Shown here: piece by piece, positions 46,949 to 55,514 of the stretch
How positions within the stretch are numbered: the first letter of the stretch is position 1
Layout: each line of letters begins with the position of its first letter
NCBI GenBank assembly: GCA_964610175.1
Contig: CAZSVE010000002.1
Location: 12,326-76,325, forward strand
Length of the DNA stretch: 64,000 bases
Reading direction: 5' to 3'
Origin: CAZSVE01 sp964610175
Lineage (GTDB): Bacteria > Pseudomonadota > Gammaproteobacteria > HK1
The notes under the pieces: model-generated
What the model was told of the DNA's origin: nothing
The model's input: only the letters and a program-made list of their open reading frames with translations
Databases searched by the model: none
Made by a program: the position numbers and the translations under genes

Positions 46949-47293
46949 CCCATTGTTACCTTTCACCTTTCAGGGGCATTTCATCCGTTATCCCAAGTAA
47001 AAAGAGGAAATTCGCAACGTTACATTATTCCGACTTGGCGATGATTTCGCCCGCTGTGAATTCGCGCTCACAATCGGGCAGTGTTGCGATGATACCCAAG
47101 AATTCCCTCTGCTTATCCGTAGCATTTCTCCACCGGGCCGAAAAGAAATCCTGATCCGATTTTTTGAGAATCAAATCCATCGTGATCGATAGCTGCTCGG
47201 ATGTCAGTAGTTTAGCGCTTGAAATATCGAAGGATTCCTTACCGATAAATTACGATCGAAATGCCATCGCACGGCATCGACTCACGCAAATCC
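46949..47293. other. Spacer with an ATPase gene remnant
   Basis: Apart from the pseudogene at 47025-47249 I see nothing else here. The nested R1 pair begins at 47294. Confidence 0.5.
47025..47249 (-). pseudogene. C-terminal remnant of an ATP-binding protein
   Basis: Seventy-four codons on the minus strand read LTSEQLSITMDLILKK, DQDFFSARWRNATDKQREFL and REFTAGEIIAKSE, ending in TAA. The stretch resembles the winged-helix tail of AAA ATPases in which DxDFF-RW precedes a T-x-x-QRE-L motif. No start codon lies in the frame and a TAA sits directly upstream, so the body of the gene is gone. It points to loss of another ATPase near the surviving ATPase-TOPRIM pair. Confidence 0.55.
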
Positions 47294-47500
47294 CTAGCGA
47301 AGCTTCGCATCGAACCATTAAGGCATGAATTAGAAATTCACGTAAAATCAACGCCATAAAAACTTGGCTCATCTACTTTGTTTATTTCCCGCTCGGCTTG
47401 ATAAATGAGTCGAATTTTAAGAGTGGTTTACTAATGAGCGTCGTGCTTTATCGGTCTGAGGCGATGCCTCGCTAGGAAGATGAGCGGGAAATAAACAAAA
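47294..47500 (+). repeat. R1 dispersed repeat (outer copy) interrupted by another R1
   Basis: A forward R1 runs from CTAGCGAAGCTTCGC (47294) to CTCATCTAC (47376) and resumes at GAAGATGAGCGGGAAATAAA (47476) to 47500. The interruption is the reverse R1 copy at 47377-47475. Without it, CTCAT-CTAC-GAAGATGAG has the same length as the usual CTCAT-TTGC-GAAGATGAG. Confidence 0.9.
47377..47475 (-). mobile_element. R1 copy inserted inside another R1
   Basis: A complete reverse R1 from TTTGTTTATTTCCCGCTCGG to GCCTCGCTAG. Its borders match the ends of solitary copies, and no target bases are duplicated or lost. This defines the element's ends and shows that it moved as a unit. Confidence 0.85.
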
Positions 47501-47518
47501 TATCCATCGAGGTTCCCC

Positions 47519-49204
47519 ATGCCAACCCGCCGAGAATTCCTACAAGTCACTGCTGCCGCCACGGCGTTGGGCCTGACTGCCCGCCCGCAATCCATCCTTG
47601 CCGAAAACCGCATCACCCAAGAGGATCTACTGGATTTCGAATCCCTGGGGCAAGTGACGCTACTCAATTTCACCGACATTCATGCCCAGTTGGTGCCGCT
47701 CTACTACCGGGAGCCGGATACCAATCTGGGGATCGGTGCCGATCGCGGTAGGCCACCGCATCTCACCGGCAAGGCCTTGTTGGAGTACTTCGGTCTGCCG
47801 GCGGGTGGTCCCGAGGCCTATGCCTTCAGCCATCTGGATTTCACCCGCCTTGCTCACGAGTACGGGCGCGTCGGAGGGCTTGCCCATCTCGCCACCCTGA
47901 TCAACGCCATCCGGGCGGAGCGCTCCGGTCGCACCCTCCTGATCGATAACGGCGATACCTGGCAGGGGTCTTATACCAGCTTGCGGACGCGGGGCGCGGA
48001 CATGGTTCGAGCCATGAATGCCCTGGGCGTGGATGCCATGACCGCGCACTGGGAGTTCACCTATGGCGCGGAGCGGGTTCGGGAATTGACGGGACAACTG
48101 AAGTTCCCTTTTCTCGCCGGGAACGTTCGCGACACGGAATGGGAGGAACCGGTCTTCGAGAGTACGGCCCGGTTCGAGCGCGGCGGCCTCGATATCGCCG
48201 TGATCGGGCAGGCGTTTCCCTATACCCCGGTGGCTAACCCTCGTCATCTGATCCCGGATTGGGCCTTCGGCATTCGCCAAGCCGAGATCCAGGCATCCGT
48301 GGATGCCGCCCGGGGCAGCGGTGCGGACCTGGTGGTGCTCGCAAGCCACAATGGCTTCGATGTGGACCATAAACTGGCCGGACTGGTTCGAGGGATCGAC
48401 GTGATCTTGACCGGTCACACCCACGACGCCATCCCGAAGGTGATGCGGATCGGCGATACCCTGCTGGTGGCGGCAGGCAGCCATGGCAAATTCCTGGCGC
48501 GCCTGGATCTGGACGTGGCGAATCGGCGCATTCGCGATTTCCGTTTTCGCCTGATCCCGGTGTTGTCGGATACCATCGTTCCGGATCCGGCCATCGATGC
48601 CCTGGTGAAGGAGATCCGGGCGCCTTATCGGGAGACGCTGGATACGGTGCTCGGGCGCACGGAATCCCTACTGTACCGGCGCGGTAATTTCAACGGCAGC
48701 TTCGATGATCTGATCTGTCAGGCCATTCGGACGGAGCGCGATACCGAGATTTCCCTGTCGCCTGGGTTTCGTTGGGGAGGTGCCCTGCTGCCCGGACAGG
48801 ATATCCGGGTCGAGGATGTCTATAACCAGACGGCGATTACCTATCCCAATTGTTATCGCATGGAGATGACCGGTGAACGCATCAAGGCGATCCTGGAGGA
48901 TGTGGCCGATAATCTTTTCAATGTGGACCCATTCTATCGCCAGGGGGGGGATATGGTTCGAGTCGGGGGATTGGGCTATGGGATCGATGTCACGCGACCC
49001 ATGGGCGAGCGGATTCGGGATCTGGTTCTCTGGCCGGAAAACCGGCTTGTCGATCCCGATAAAAGTTATCTGGTCGGCGGTTGGGCGTCGGTGAATCCCA
49101 GCGTGGAGGGCCCACCGGTCTACGATGTGGTGAGCGATTACCTGCGGGGCCATCCCGAGGTTCGGTTGGAAGAACAGCGGACGGTGCGGGTATTGAAGTC
49201 ATGA
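47519..49204 (+). CDS. soxB: Thiosulfohydrolase SoxB
   Basis: SoxB is the periplasmic dimanganese enzyme that hydrolyses sulfate from the SoxY-bound thiosulfate adduct. The protein has 561 residues. A Tat signal starts TRREFLQV. Metal and active-site blocks are FTDIHAQLVP, IDNGDTWQGS, TAHWEFTYG, ASHNGFD and LTGHTHDAIP, and the C-terminal 5'-nucleotidase-type domain follows (FDDLICQAIR, NQTAITYPNCYRM). GAGG precedes the ATG. It stands alone; soxAXYZ are not in the window, which fits sulfur oxidisers whose sox genes are scattered. Confidence 0.97.
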   Translation: MPTRREFLQVTAAATALGLTARPQSILAENRITQEDLLDFESLGQVTLLNFTDIHAQLVPLYYREPDTNLGIGADRGRPPHLTGKALLEYFGLPAGGPEAYAFSHLDFTRLAHEYGRVGGLAHLATLINAIRAERSGRTLLIDNGDTWQGSYTSLRTRGADMVRAMNALGVDAMTAHWEFTYGAERVRELTGQLKFPFLAGNVRDTEWEEPVFESTARFERGGLDIAVIGQAFPYTPVANPRHLIPDWAFGIRQAEIQASVDAARGSGADLVVLASHNGFDVDHKLAGLVRGIDVILTGHTHDAIPKVMRIGDTLLVAAGSHGKFLARLDLDVANRRIRDFRFRLIPVLSDTIVPDPAIDALVKEIRAPYRETLDTVLGRTESLLYRRGNFNGSFDDLICQAIRTERDTEISLSPGFRWGGALLPGQDIRVEDVYNQTAITYPNCYRMEMTGERIKAILEDVADNLFNVDPFYRQGGDMVRVGGLGYGIDVTRPMGERIRDLVLWPENRLVDPDKSYLVGGWASVNPSVEGPPVYDVVSDYLRGHPEVRLEEQRTVRVLKS

Positions 49205-49207
49205 TAA

Positions 49208-49308
49208 TTTGTTCATTCCCCGCTCAGCTTCGCTGATGGGTCAAGTTTTACAAAGTACTTTACCAATGCTGAGTCGTGCTTTATCGGTTCGAGGCGAAGC
49301 TTCGCCAG
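49208..49308 (-). repeat. R1 dispersed repeat with small internal deletion
   Basis: Reverse copy that starts four bases after the soxB stop codon and ends near the yejE start. About 12 bases are missing between TTTTACAAAG and ACTTTACC. Confidence 0.85.
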
Positions 49309-49390
49309 CCATGTCCACGGGCCTGCCCTGTCACACTTGGGGTATTCGCTGGATACCCCCATATCAGCACATCCGGTTTCTGCGGCGGAT

Positions 49391-50455
49391 ATGACGATGC
49401 TCGAACATGGCAAACAAGGCAAATGGGAACTTTCCCCTCTCGCGCGTCGACGACTGCATAATTTTGCGGCCAATCGGCGCGGGCTGTGGTCTCTTCGGAT
49501 CTTTGCCGTGCTGTTTTTTGTCACCTTGTTTGTGGAGTTCATCGCCAACGACAAGCCAATCCTAGTGTACTACCAGGGTGAGTTTTACGCGCCGATTTTC
49601 GTCAAGTACGCGGAAACCGAATTCGGTGGTGAGTTCGAAACGGAGACCGATTATCGCGACCCCTACGTACAGAGGCTTATCGGGAAACATGGCGGGATGA
49701 TTTGGCCATTGATACGTTATAACCACCGCACGGTGGTGTGGGATCTTCCGGTTCCGGCGCCTTCTCCCCCGGATGCGGAGCATTGGCTCGGTACCGATGA
49801 TCAGGCGCGCGATGTGGTGGCAAGGCTCCTGTATGGGTTTCGTATCTCGGTGCTGTTCGGGTTTGCGCTCACCATCGTGAGCGCCATCGTCGGTATTATG
49901 GCGGGGGCGATCCAGGGCTATTTCGGTGGATGGACGGATCTTCTTTTTCAGCGTTTCATCGAGATTTGGGGGAGTATGCCGCAGCTTTATCTGTTGATAA
50001 TTCTCGCGAGTATTTTCGAGCCGGATTTTTGGTGGCTTTTGGGTTTTCTTTTGTTGTGGAGCTGGATAGGTTTCGTGGGCGTTGTACGGGCGGAGTTTCT
50101 GCGCGCCCGCAACCTGGGGTTTGTTCAAGCGGCTCGGGCGCTCGGCGTGTCGGATCGACTGATTATGTTTCGTCATGTATTGCCGAACGCCATGGTGGCA
50201 ACCATTACCTTTTTGCCTTTTACCCTGGCCGGTTCCGTAACCGCCCTGACCTCGCTCGATTTTCTCGGTATCGGGTTGCCACCAGGATCGGCGTCACTGG
50301 GGGAACTGCTGGCTCAAGGTAAGGCGAATTTGCAGGCCCCATGGTTGGGGCTTACCGGGTTTTCCGTGATTGCGCTGATGTTGAGCCTGCTTATCTTTAT
50401 TGGCGAGGCGATGCGAGATGCTTTCGATGCCCGTAAATCGGGGGGATACACTTGA
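49391..50455 (+). CDS. yejE: Peptide ABC transporter permease, YejE type
   Basis: YejE is the second inner-membrane permease of the YejABEF oligopeptide (microcin C) importer. The 354-residue protein, started at ATG 49391, matches closely: ELIANDKP-type block VEFIANDKPILVYY, HWLGTDDQARDVVARLLYG, the binding-protein-dependent transport EAA region ARALGVSDRLIMFRHVLPNA, and a final EAMRDAFDARK. A start at 49337 would read from the R1 edge. The rest of the operon (yejA, yejB, yejF) is absent, so the gene is either an orphan or works with subunits encoded elsewhere. Confidence 0.93.
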   Translation: MTMLEHGKQGKWELSPLARRRLHNFAANRRGLWSLRIFAVLFFVTLFVEFIANDKPILVYYQGEFYAPIFVKYAETEFGGEFETETDYRDPYVQRLIGKHGGMIWPLIRYNHRTVVWDLPVPAPSPPDAEHWLGTDDQARDVVARLLYGFRISVLFGFALTIVSAIVGIMAGAIQGYFGGWTDLLFQRFIEIWGSMPQLYLLIILASIFEPDFWWLLGFLLLWSWIGFVGVVRAEFLRARNLGFVQAARALGVSDRLIMFRHVLPNAMVATITFLPFTLAGSVTALTSLDFLGIGLPPGSASLGELLAQGKANLQAPWLGLTGFSVIALMLSLLIFIGEAMRDAFDARKSGGYT

Positions 50456-50818
50456 GGGGGACAGGAGGTTTCCGTAGCGGGGTCATTGCTGCAAATCACT
50501 TGAACAAGACGATGAGAAACCTATTTGCCGTGTGAAAGACGGATAATATCCTATCGATAAGCCTGTCTATCGTATTATATTCGAGCACCTTTGGACCAAG
50601 CGTACATCCACCCTGAAACTATCCGAACACGATTCCCCTTGGAGCAATTGCCACTATCGGGCGTTCGTGTCGGGAAAAGCTCTTTCCGGTACCTTGAAGC
50701 CATGAACGAGGATTTGGGAACAGGGTAGCGAATTACACTGATAGCAGGCTTGGGTGAAATCACCGATGCTTGGATCGATTACTTTGATCTATTTTATATT
50801 TTTTAAGGAGTGACTTTC
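50456..50818. other. Spacer upstream of the carbonic anhydrase gene
   Basis: No gene is recognised. The last 60 bases are very A+T rich and lead to a good Shine-Dalgarno AAGGAG at 50805-50810. No R1 copy lies here, which is unusual for this window. Confidence 0.4.
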
Positions 50819-51682
50819 GTGAAAAAGAGATCATCGATAATTACTTTAATTGCTTCCGCGACTTTGCTTCTGAGTAGCTCATCATATGCCATCGGTTCTA
50901 AACATGGCGTCGAAGGCGATGAACATAAAAAACATGGAGGTGGGGTTTCCTGGGGCTATGAGGGGCCACGAGGGCCCGAACACTGGGGGAATCTCAGCGA
51001 AAAATTCATTTTATGCAAGACGGGGGAAATACAATCACCCATCGACATAAAGGGGCCGTTCAAGAAAACAGGCGCCCCATCGATCGATATCCGATATAAG
51101 CCTACCTCTTCTCTTGAAATGATCGATGATGGTCATACCATCAAAGAGATCTACGGTCCGGGTAGTTTAATGTCCGATGATGATCTCACCATCAAAGAGG
51201 CCTACGAGGCGGGTAGTTTTTTGGTGATTGATGGCAAACCCTACCAGTTATTGCAGTTCCATTTTCATGGTCCCAGCGAACACAAAATAAAAGGGAAATC
51301 CGCGGCCATGGAGGTACATCTGGTACACCAGAGCACCGATAAGGAACTTGCCGTGGTAGGCATACTGATCGAGGAGGGAAAGGAGCACAAGGCCTTGAAT
51401 AAGATATGGAAAAGGATGCCCGAGGATGTCGGAGAGAAAGTAATCATAACCGGCAAAAAGGCAGTATTCGACGCGACTTCGCTGTTGCCACGAGAAAAGG
51501 CCTTCTTCCATTATGTAGGGTCACTGACCACCCCACCCTGTTCCGAGGGAGTGCGCTGGTTCGTGATGAAAGATGCCATCGAGTTCTCGAAAGGGCAGAT
51601 CGAAAAATTCAAAAGGGTTATCGGCGAAGATGCTCGCCCGATACAGCCTCGGCAGGGACGTCCTGTTTTCGAGAGCAACTAG
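50819..51682 (+). CDS. Periplasmic alpha-carbonic anhydrase with internal tandem duplication
   Basis: The enzyme interconverts CO2 and bicarbonate. I start at GTG 50819, eight bases after AAGGAG, giving 287 residues. A signal peptide ends near SSSSYA. Catalytic features are WGYEGPRGPEHW, QSPIDI, the zinc ligands in QFHFHGPSEH and MEVHLVHQ, and LTTPPCSEGVRWFV. Just before the zinc site a segment is doubled: DDGHTIKEIYGPGS and then DDDLTIKEAYEAGS, where the family has one copy. A supply of CO2 or pH control during thiosulfate oxidation is a plausible role. Confidence 0.93.
   Translation: MKKRSSIITLIASATLLLSSSSYAIGSKHGVEGDEHKKHGGGVSWGYEGPRGPEHWGNLSEKFILCKTGEIQSPIDIKGPFKKTGAPSIDIRYKPTSSLEMIDDGHTIKEIYGPGSLMSDDDLTIKEAYEAGSFLVIDGKPYQLLQFHFHGPSEHKIKGKSAAMEVHLVHQSTDKELAVVGILIEEGKEHKALNKIWKRMPEDVGEKVIITGKKAVFDATSLLPREKAFFHYVGSLTTPPCSEGVRWFVMKDAIEFSKGQIEKFKRVIGEDARPIQPRQGRPVFESN
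51123..51222 (+). repeat. In-frame tandem duplication (about 48 bp units) inside the carbonic anhydrase gene
   Basis: Two units of about 48 bases share ACCATCAAAGAG, CTACG and CGGGTAGTTT at matching places and each encode about 16 residues. The reading frame is kept. The copies have diverged at about a third of the encoded residues, so the event is not very recent. Confidence 0.7.
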
Positions 51683-51743
51683 GACTCGCTCGTTTTGATG
51701 CCACAGGGAAGTGGTACTCGGTATCGGTCATGCGGAATCGATA

Positions 51744-51851
51744 TTTTTTATTTCCCGCTTATCTTTTCGAATGAATCAGCTTTTACAAAACGTTGATTTC
51801 GCTTTACTGATACCAACCATGCCTCATTGGTTCGGGGCGAAGCTTCGCCAG
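51744..51851 (-). repeat. R1 dispersed repeat, full length
   Basis: Reverse copy between the carbonic anhydrase gene and pncC, about 60 bases from each gene's 3' end. Confidence 0.85.
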
Positions 51852-51917
51852 CGATTCTCTTTGGGGACCTCGACGATTCCGCTCTCTGTCGGTTCCTCCT
51901 CCGGCGAGAGAAGAAGG

Positions 51918-52493
51918 CTACCTTGCCATCCTCTCCGTACAGCCGGGCCTCTTTTGCGCTGACGGCAAAATACCGTAACTCTCCCTGGCGACATCCACCA
52001 TCTCGATCACTCTCTCTAATGCGGTTATCAGTGCCTGCCGCCTTATCCCCTTTCGTTCCCCTGAAAGCCGCCTTGTCTCGGATTCGATCCGAATGGCGAG
52101 TTTTTCATTTCCGGGATCTTTTATTGCCCAGGCGAAACAAACCATCCCCACGGGCTTATCCGGAGTGCCCCCTCCGGGTCCGGCGATGCCAGTGACGGCA
52201 AGACCCACATGAGCGATACTGTGGGAGAGTGCGCCTGCGGCCATTTCTCGCGCCACCGCTTCGCTGACGGCACCATGGGTTTCCAGGGTTGCACCCGATA
52301 CCCCCAACATCTCTTGTTTCGATAGGTTGGAGTAGGTAACGAACCCCCTGTCGAACCAGGCGGAGCTACCGGCAACCGATGTGATTGCTTCGGCGATCCA
52401 ACCACCTGTACAGGATTCCGCCGTTACCAGCAGGAGACCGCGGTGCGCAAGTGTCTCGCCGACCTGGGCCGCCAGTTTATCCATGGTATCCAT
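51918..52493 (-). CDS. pncC: Nicotinamide-nucleotide amidohydrolase PncC (CinA C-terminal type)
   Basis: PncC deamidates nicotinamide mononucleotide to nicotinate mononucleotide in the pyridine nucleotide cycle. The 191-residue protein is the stand-alone CinA C-terminal domain, with the active-site block VTAESCTGGWIAEAIT and the loops VTYSNLSKQEMLGV and AVTGIAGPGGGTPDKPVG. It follows the DUF4921 gene by 12 bases on the same strand, so they probably share a transcript. recA, its frequent neighbour, is absent. Confidence 0.94.
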   Translation of the reverse strand: MDTMDKLAAQVGETLAHRGLLLVTAESCTGGWIAEAITSVAGSSAWFDRGFVTYSNLSKQEMLGVSGATLETHGAVSEAVAREMAAGALSHSIAHVGLAVTGIAGPGGGTPDKPVGMVCFAWAIKDPGNEKLAIRIESETRRLSGERKGIRRQALITALERVIEMVDVARESYGILPSAQKRPGCTERMAR

Positions 52494-52505
52494 TGTCGAT
52501 GTGCG

Positions 52506-53867
52506 TTACCGGTCCGGACTCCACGATTTGGAGCCAACGATGTAGCGCAAGCTGTTGGGTACGCATGGACACTCGAAGGCAACAGGGAATTCTTCGATTT
52601 TTCCCTGATTCTTCAACTCGAAGAGGCGAGGCACGATCTTATCGCGGAGCTCCTCGGGGCTAACGGGATTGACGTAGATTCTGGTGCCGCCCTCGAAACC
52701 CGCCGGGTTGCTGGTACGCCAGCGGATCAAAATGTGCCAGGGAATATTCTCCGTTGCATCGATAGGGCTGTAATACCATTCTTCATTGCAGGGTATCCCA
52801 CTTCCCATCGCGGCATGGCAGGCATGAACCAGATCACTGATACCACGAATTTCTTCACTGGTATGTTCCTGGGGCATTGCATGTTCACTCTTCGAATAGA
52901 TGGCTATGGTCGGGTAACGCCGTCCTATTTCCACGTAGGCGATGGCGTGATCGTTTTCCGCAAAGACGAGATTATGATAACCGGCGAAGTTGGCTCCCAT
53001 TTCATTGTAGTAATTGGGGTTTGTTCGATAGGAGTTCAACTCGCGTTCTATGGCGACGCCCCACTCGTCGATGGCCACTAATTGTTTGTGCAGGTGATCG
53101 AACGAAGCACCCGCGCTGGATAACCAGTTCTGGAATACGCTTACGTAACGAACGTAGCGATTGTTCTTGACGATATCCTTCATCGCCTCGATGGTGAACG
53201 TGAAATACCGAAAGTGCTCTTCCGGAGTCAGTTCCCCCGAGGAACATAGTTCCACGTCGTATTGGGCATCCGGTTTGTAATGACGCCTGGGTACGATCAA
53301 TTCATGTCCACCGCCAAAAAATGCATTGGACATTCCCAGCTTGTCTTCCATAGGGAGCTTTTGGATGTCTTGATCGCTGAAACCGGAAACCTTCAATTTC
53401 AAATCCACGATATCGATTACATGTCGGATTCCATGGACAGATGACAGATAGTTGGTTTTACGCTGGCGGTTTTCTTCCGTCATCTCATAGTCGTAGTTTT
53501 TTACCCAGTAATCGTATGTAACGATTTCGAAGAGATTGGGAACCCGCCTGAATTCGGCATTCGTGTCACCAAGGTTTTCCGCTTTCACGCCTTTCAATAT
53601 GACGTGTTTACCTTCTTTTTCCACCATGCGGGCTTTTTCGGGGGGGGTGCTGAAATAATGGGTCGGACAAAAGTTGCAGTAGTCCTCCGGTTCCGTGATC
53701 TCTATTTTTTTTGCGGAATCCGGGATGGCATTGGAGATGGGTTTATTTCCCCTGCCAGGCACGTTCCACACTGCGGTCCCCGTAAAGGGGTTTGTCTGTT
53801 TTATCGTGCCATCCGGCATCTTGTGGTAGTGTGCGTGCGCGAATTGATGTCTGGATTTATCGCTCAT
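52506..53867 (-). CDS. DUF4921 / GalT-like HIT-superfamily protein
   Basis: The 453-residue protein resembles galactose-1-phosphate uridylyltransferases. A zinc-type C-x2-C lies in EDYCNFCPTHYF (near residue 63), and a HIT-like active-site motif reads SFDHLHKQLVA, where GalT has HPHxQ. An N-terminal HYHKMPDGTIKQTNPFTG and the region GHELIVPRRHYKPDAQ are typical of DUF4921. The likely activity is nucleotidyl or phosphate transfer on a sugar phosphate, but the substrate is unknown. pncC lies directly downstream. Confidence 0.85.
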   Translation of the reverse strand: MSDKSRHQFAHAHYHKMPDGTIKQTNPFTGTAVWNVPGRGNKPISNAIPDSAKKIEITEPEDYCNFCPTHYFSTPPEKARMVEKEGKHVILKGVKAENLGDTNAEFRRVPNLFEIVTYDYWVKNYDYEMTEENRQRKTNYLSSVHGIRHVIDIVDLKLKVSGFSDQDIQKLPMEDKLGMSNAFFGGGHELIVPRRHYKPDAQYDVELCSSGELTPEEHFRYFTFTIEAMKDIVKNNRYVRYVSVFQNWLSSAGASFDHLHKQLVAIDEWGVAIERELNSYRTNPNYYNEMGANFAGYHNLVFAENDHAIAYVEIGRRYPTIAIYSKSEHAMPQEHTSEEIRGISDLVHACHAAMGSGIPCNEEWYYSPIDATENIPWHILIRWRTSNPAGFEGGTRIYVNPVSPEELRDKIVPRLFELKNQGKIEEFPVAFECPCVPNSLRYIVGSKSWSPDR

Positions 53868-54069
53868 CAGGATATATCTCGTAGGTTTTACCGAATGTCA
53901 TTTCCCGATGAATGACCGTTGCTTCCGGAAAATCATGATCATCACGGCCGTTATCGGAGGCCCGGATCTGTCGCTTTCAAGGATCGGGTTCCCCGCATAT
54001 GGAGTGGTAGTTCCCATAATTCTTACTATCGTAAATCCAATAGACCGAAAATCAAGTGTAGACTAAAAC

Positions 54070-54129
54070 CTGGCGAGGCTTCGCTAGAAGCTTGTCTCAT
54101 TTTCGAAGATGAGCGGGAAATAAACAAAA
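54070..54129 (+). repeat. R1 dispersed repeat with large internal deletion
   Basis: The left end CTGGCGAGGCTTCGCT joins directly to TGTCTCATTTTCGAAGATGA, so the central half is missing while both terminal hairpins remain. Confidence 0.8.
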
Positions 54130-54210
54130 TAATTTTCCATCGGAATCGGAATAGATTTTCTCTCCGATTCCGGTGATGGTTTCGAACATAAAACCTCTCC
54201 ATATTCATCC

Positions 54211-55497
54211 ATGACACACCATCGGAAAATCTCTGTTGTCGGTCTTGGCTACGTAGGGCTGCCCGTCGCGGTGGCGTTCGGCAAGATCGATCGGGTCATC
54301 GGGTTCGACGTATCGTCCGCGCATATCGAAGGATTGCGAGACGGTTACGACAGGACCGGTGAAATCGGGCCACAAGAACTCACGGCTACCGACGTACTAT
54401 TCACGGACGACCCCAAGGACCTTGCCCGCGCCGATTTTCATATCATCGCGGTGCCCACGCCTATCGATATCGGGAAACAACCGAATCTGACTCCACTTAC
54501 CCGTGCCTCCATGACTGTAGGTCGACAGCTTGCCCCCGGTCACATCGTGGTCTATGAGTCCACCGTCTATCCGGGGGTAACCGAGGAAATATGCATTCCC
54601 ATCCTGGAGCAGGCATCCGGACTGCAATCGAACAAGGATTTTTATGTTGGTTATTCTCCCGAACGTATCAATCCCGGGGACAAGAAGCGAGGTTTCGCCA
54701 AAGTGAGAAAAGTCATCTCTGCCGAAGATCCAGGCACCCTCGATATCATCGATGACGTATATCGAACCGTCATCATGGCTGGTATACATAGGGCGCCCGG
54801 CATCAAGGTGGCCGAGGCGGCCAAGGTCATCGAGAACACCCAGCGTGATCTCAATGTGGCGTTGATGAACGAGCTTGCCGTCATTTTCGACCGGCTTGGC
54901 GTCGATACGGGAGACGTTCTGGCGGCGGCTGGAACCAAATGGAATTTCTTGCCCTTCACGCCGGGGCTCGTGGGTGGGCATTGTATCGGTGTCGATCCCT
55001 ATTACTTGACCCATAAGGCTACGACACTTGGCTATCATCCTCAGGTAATCCTCGCTGGACGCCGGATAAACGACGAGATGGGCCGATTCGTGGCCTCACG
55101 AACCGTAAAAGAACTTATCCGCATGGGAAAAAGCGTCAAGGGGAACACCATTACCGTGCTTGGATTGACCTTCAAGGAGAACGTGCCCGATCTACGGAAC
55201 ACTCGTGTCATCGATATAGTGCGCGAACTTGCCGATTATGGCATCCATGTTCAGGTGCACGATCCCCTGGTAGCTGCCGACAGGGTATATGACGAATACC
55301 GGATTACCCTGACGGCGGGTGAAGACCTGCGACCGGCCAGCGCCGTGGTGCTCGCGGTAGCTCATCGGGAATATGTAACCGGGGGATGGTCTCTGATCCG
55401 ATCTTTACTGATCGAACGAACCGGTATTGTCATGGATGTCAAGGGTGTTCTGGATCGCTCCGCGACTCCGCCCGGTGTCACCCTTTGGCGATTGTGA
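54211..55497 (+). CDS. UDP-N-acetylhexosamine 6-dehydrogenase (TviB/WbpA/WbpO type)
   Basis: It oxidises a UDP-sugar twice at C6 to the uronic acid, for surface polysaccharide. The 428 residues fit. The NAD site is VVGLGYVGLPVAVAFG, the catalytic cysteine lies in GLVGGHCIGVDPYYL, and VAEAAKVIENTQRDLNVALMNE and GLTFKENVPDLRNTRV are diagnostic of the UDP-N-acetyl-type (TviB) branch rather than UDP-glucose dehydrogenase. It stands alone, with no other polysaccharide genes in view. Confidence 0.92.
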   Translation: MTHHRKISVVGLGYVGLPVAVAFGKIDRVIGFDVSSAHIEGLRDGYDRTGEIGPQELTATDVLFTDDPKDLARADFHIIAVPTPIDIGKQPNLTPLTRASMTVGRQLAPGHIVVYESTVYPGVTEEICIPILEQASGLQSNKDFYVGYSPERINPGDKKRGFAKVRKVISAEDPGTLDIIDDVYRTVIMAGIHRAPGIKVAEAAKVIENTQRDLNVALMNELAVIFDRLGVDTGDVLAAAGTKWNFLPFTPGLVGGHCIGVDPYYLTHKATTLGYHPQVILAGRRINDEMGRFVASRTVKELIRMGKSVKGNTITVLGLTFKENVPDLRNTRVIDIVRELADYGIHVQVHDPLVAADRVYDEYRITLTAGEDLRPASAVVLAVAHREYVTGGWSLIRSLLIERTGIVMDVKGVLDRSATPPGVTLWRL

Positions 55498-55514
55498 TGT
55501 GGTAAAAACTGGTT

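Noticed and set aside
47660..48484. 274-codon open frame on the minus strand
   Set aside because: Opposite soxB; no recognisable motifs, and its composition follows the codon pattern of soxB.
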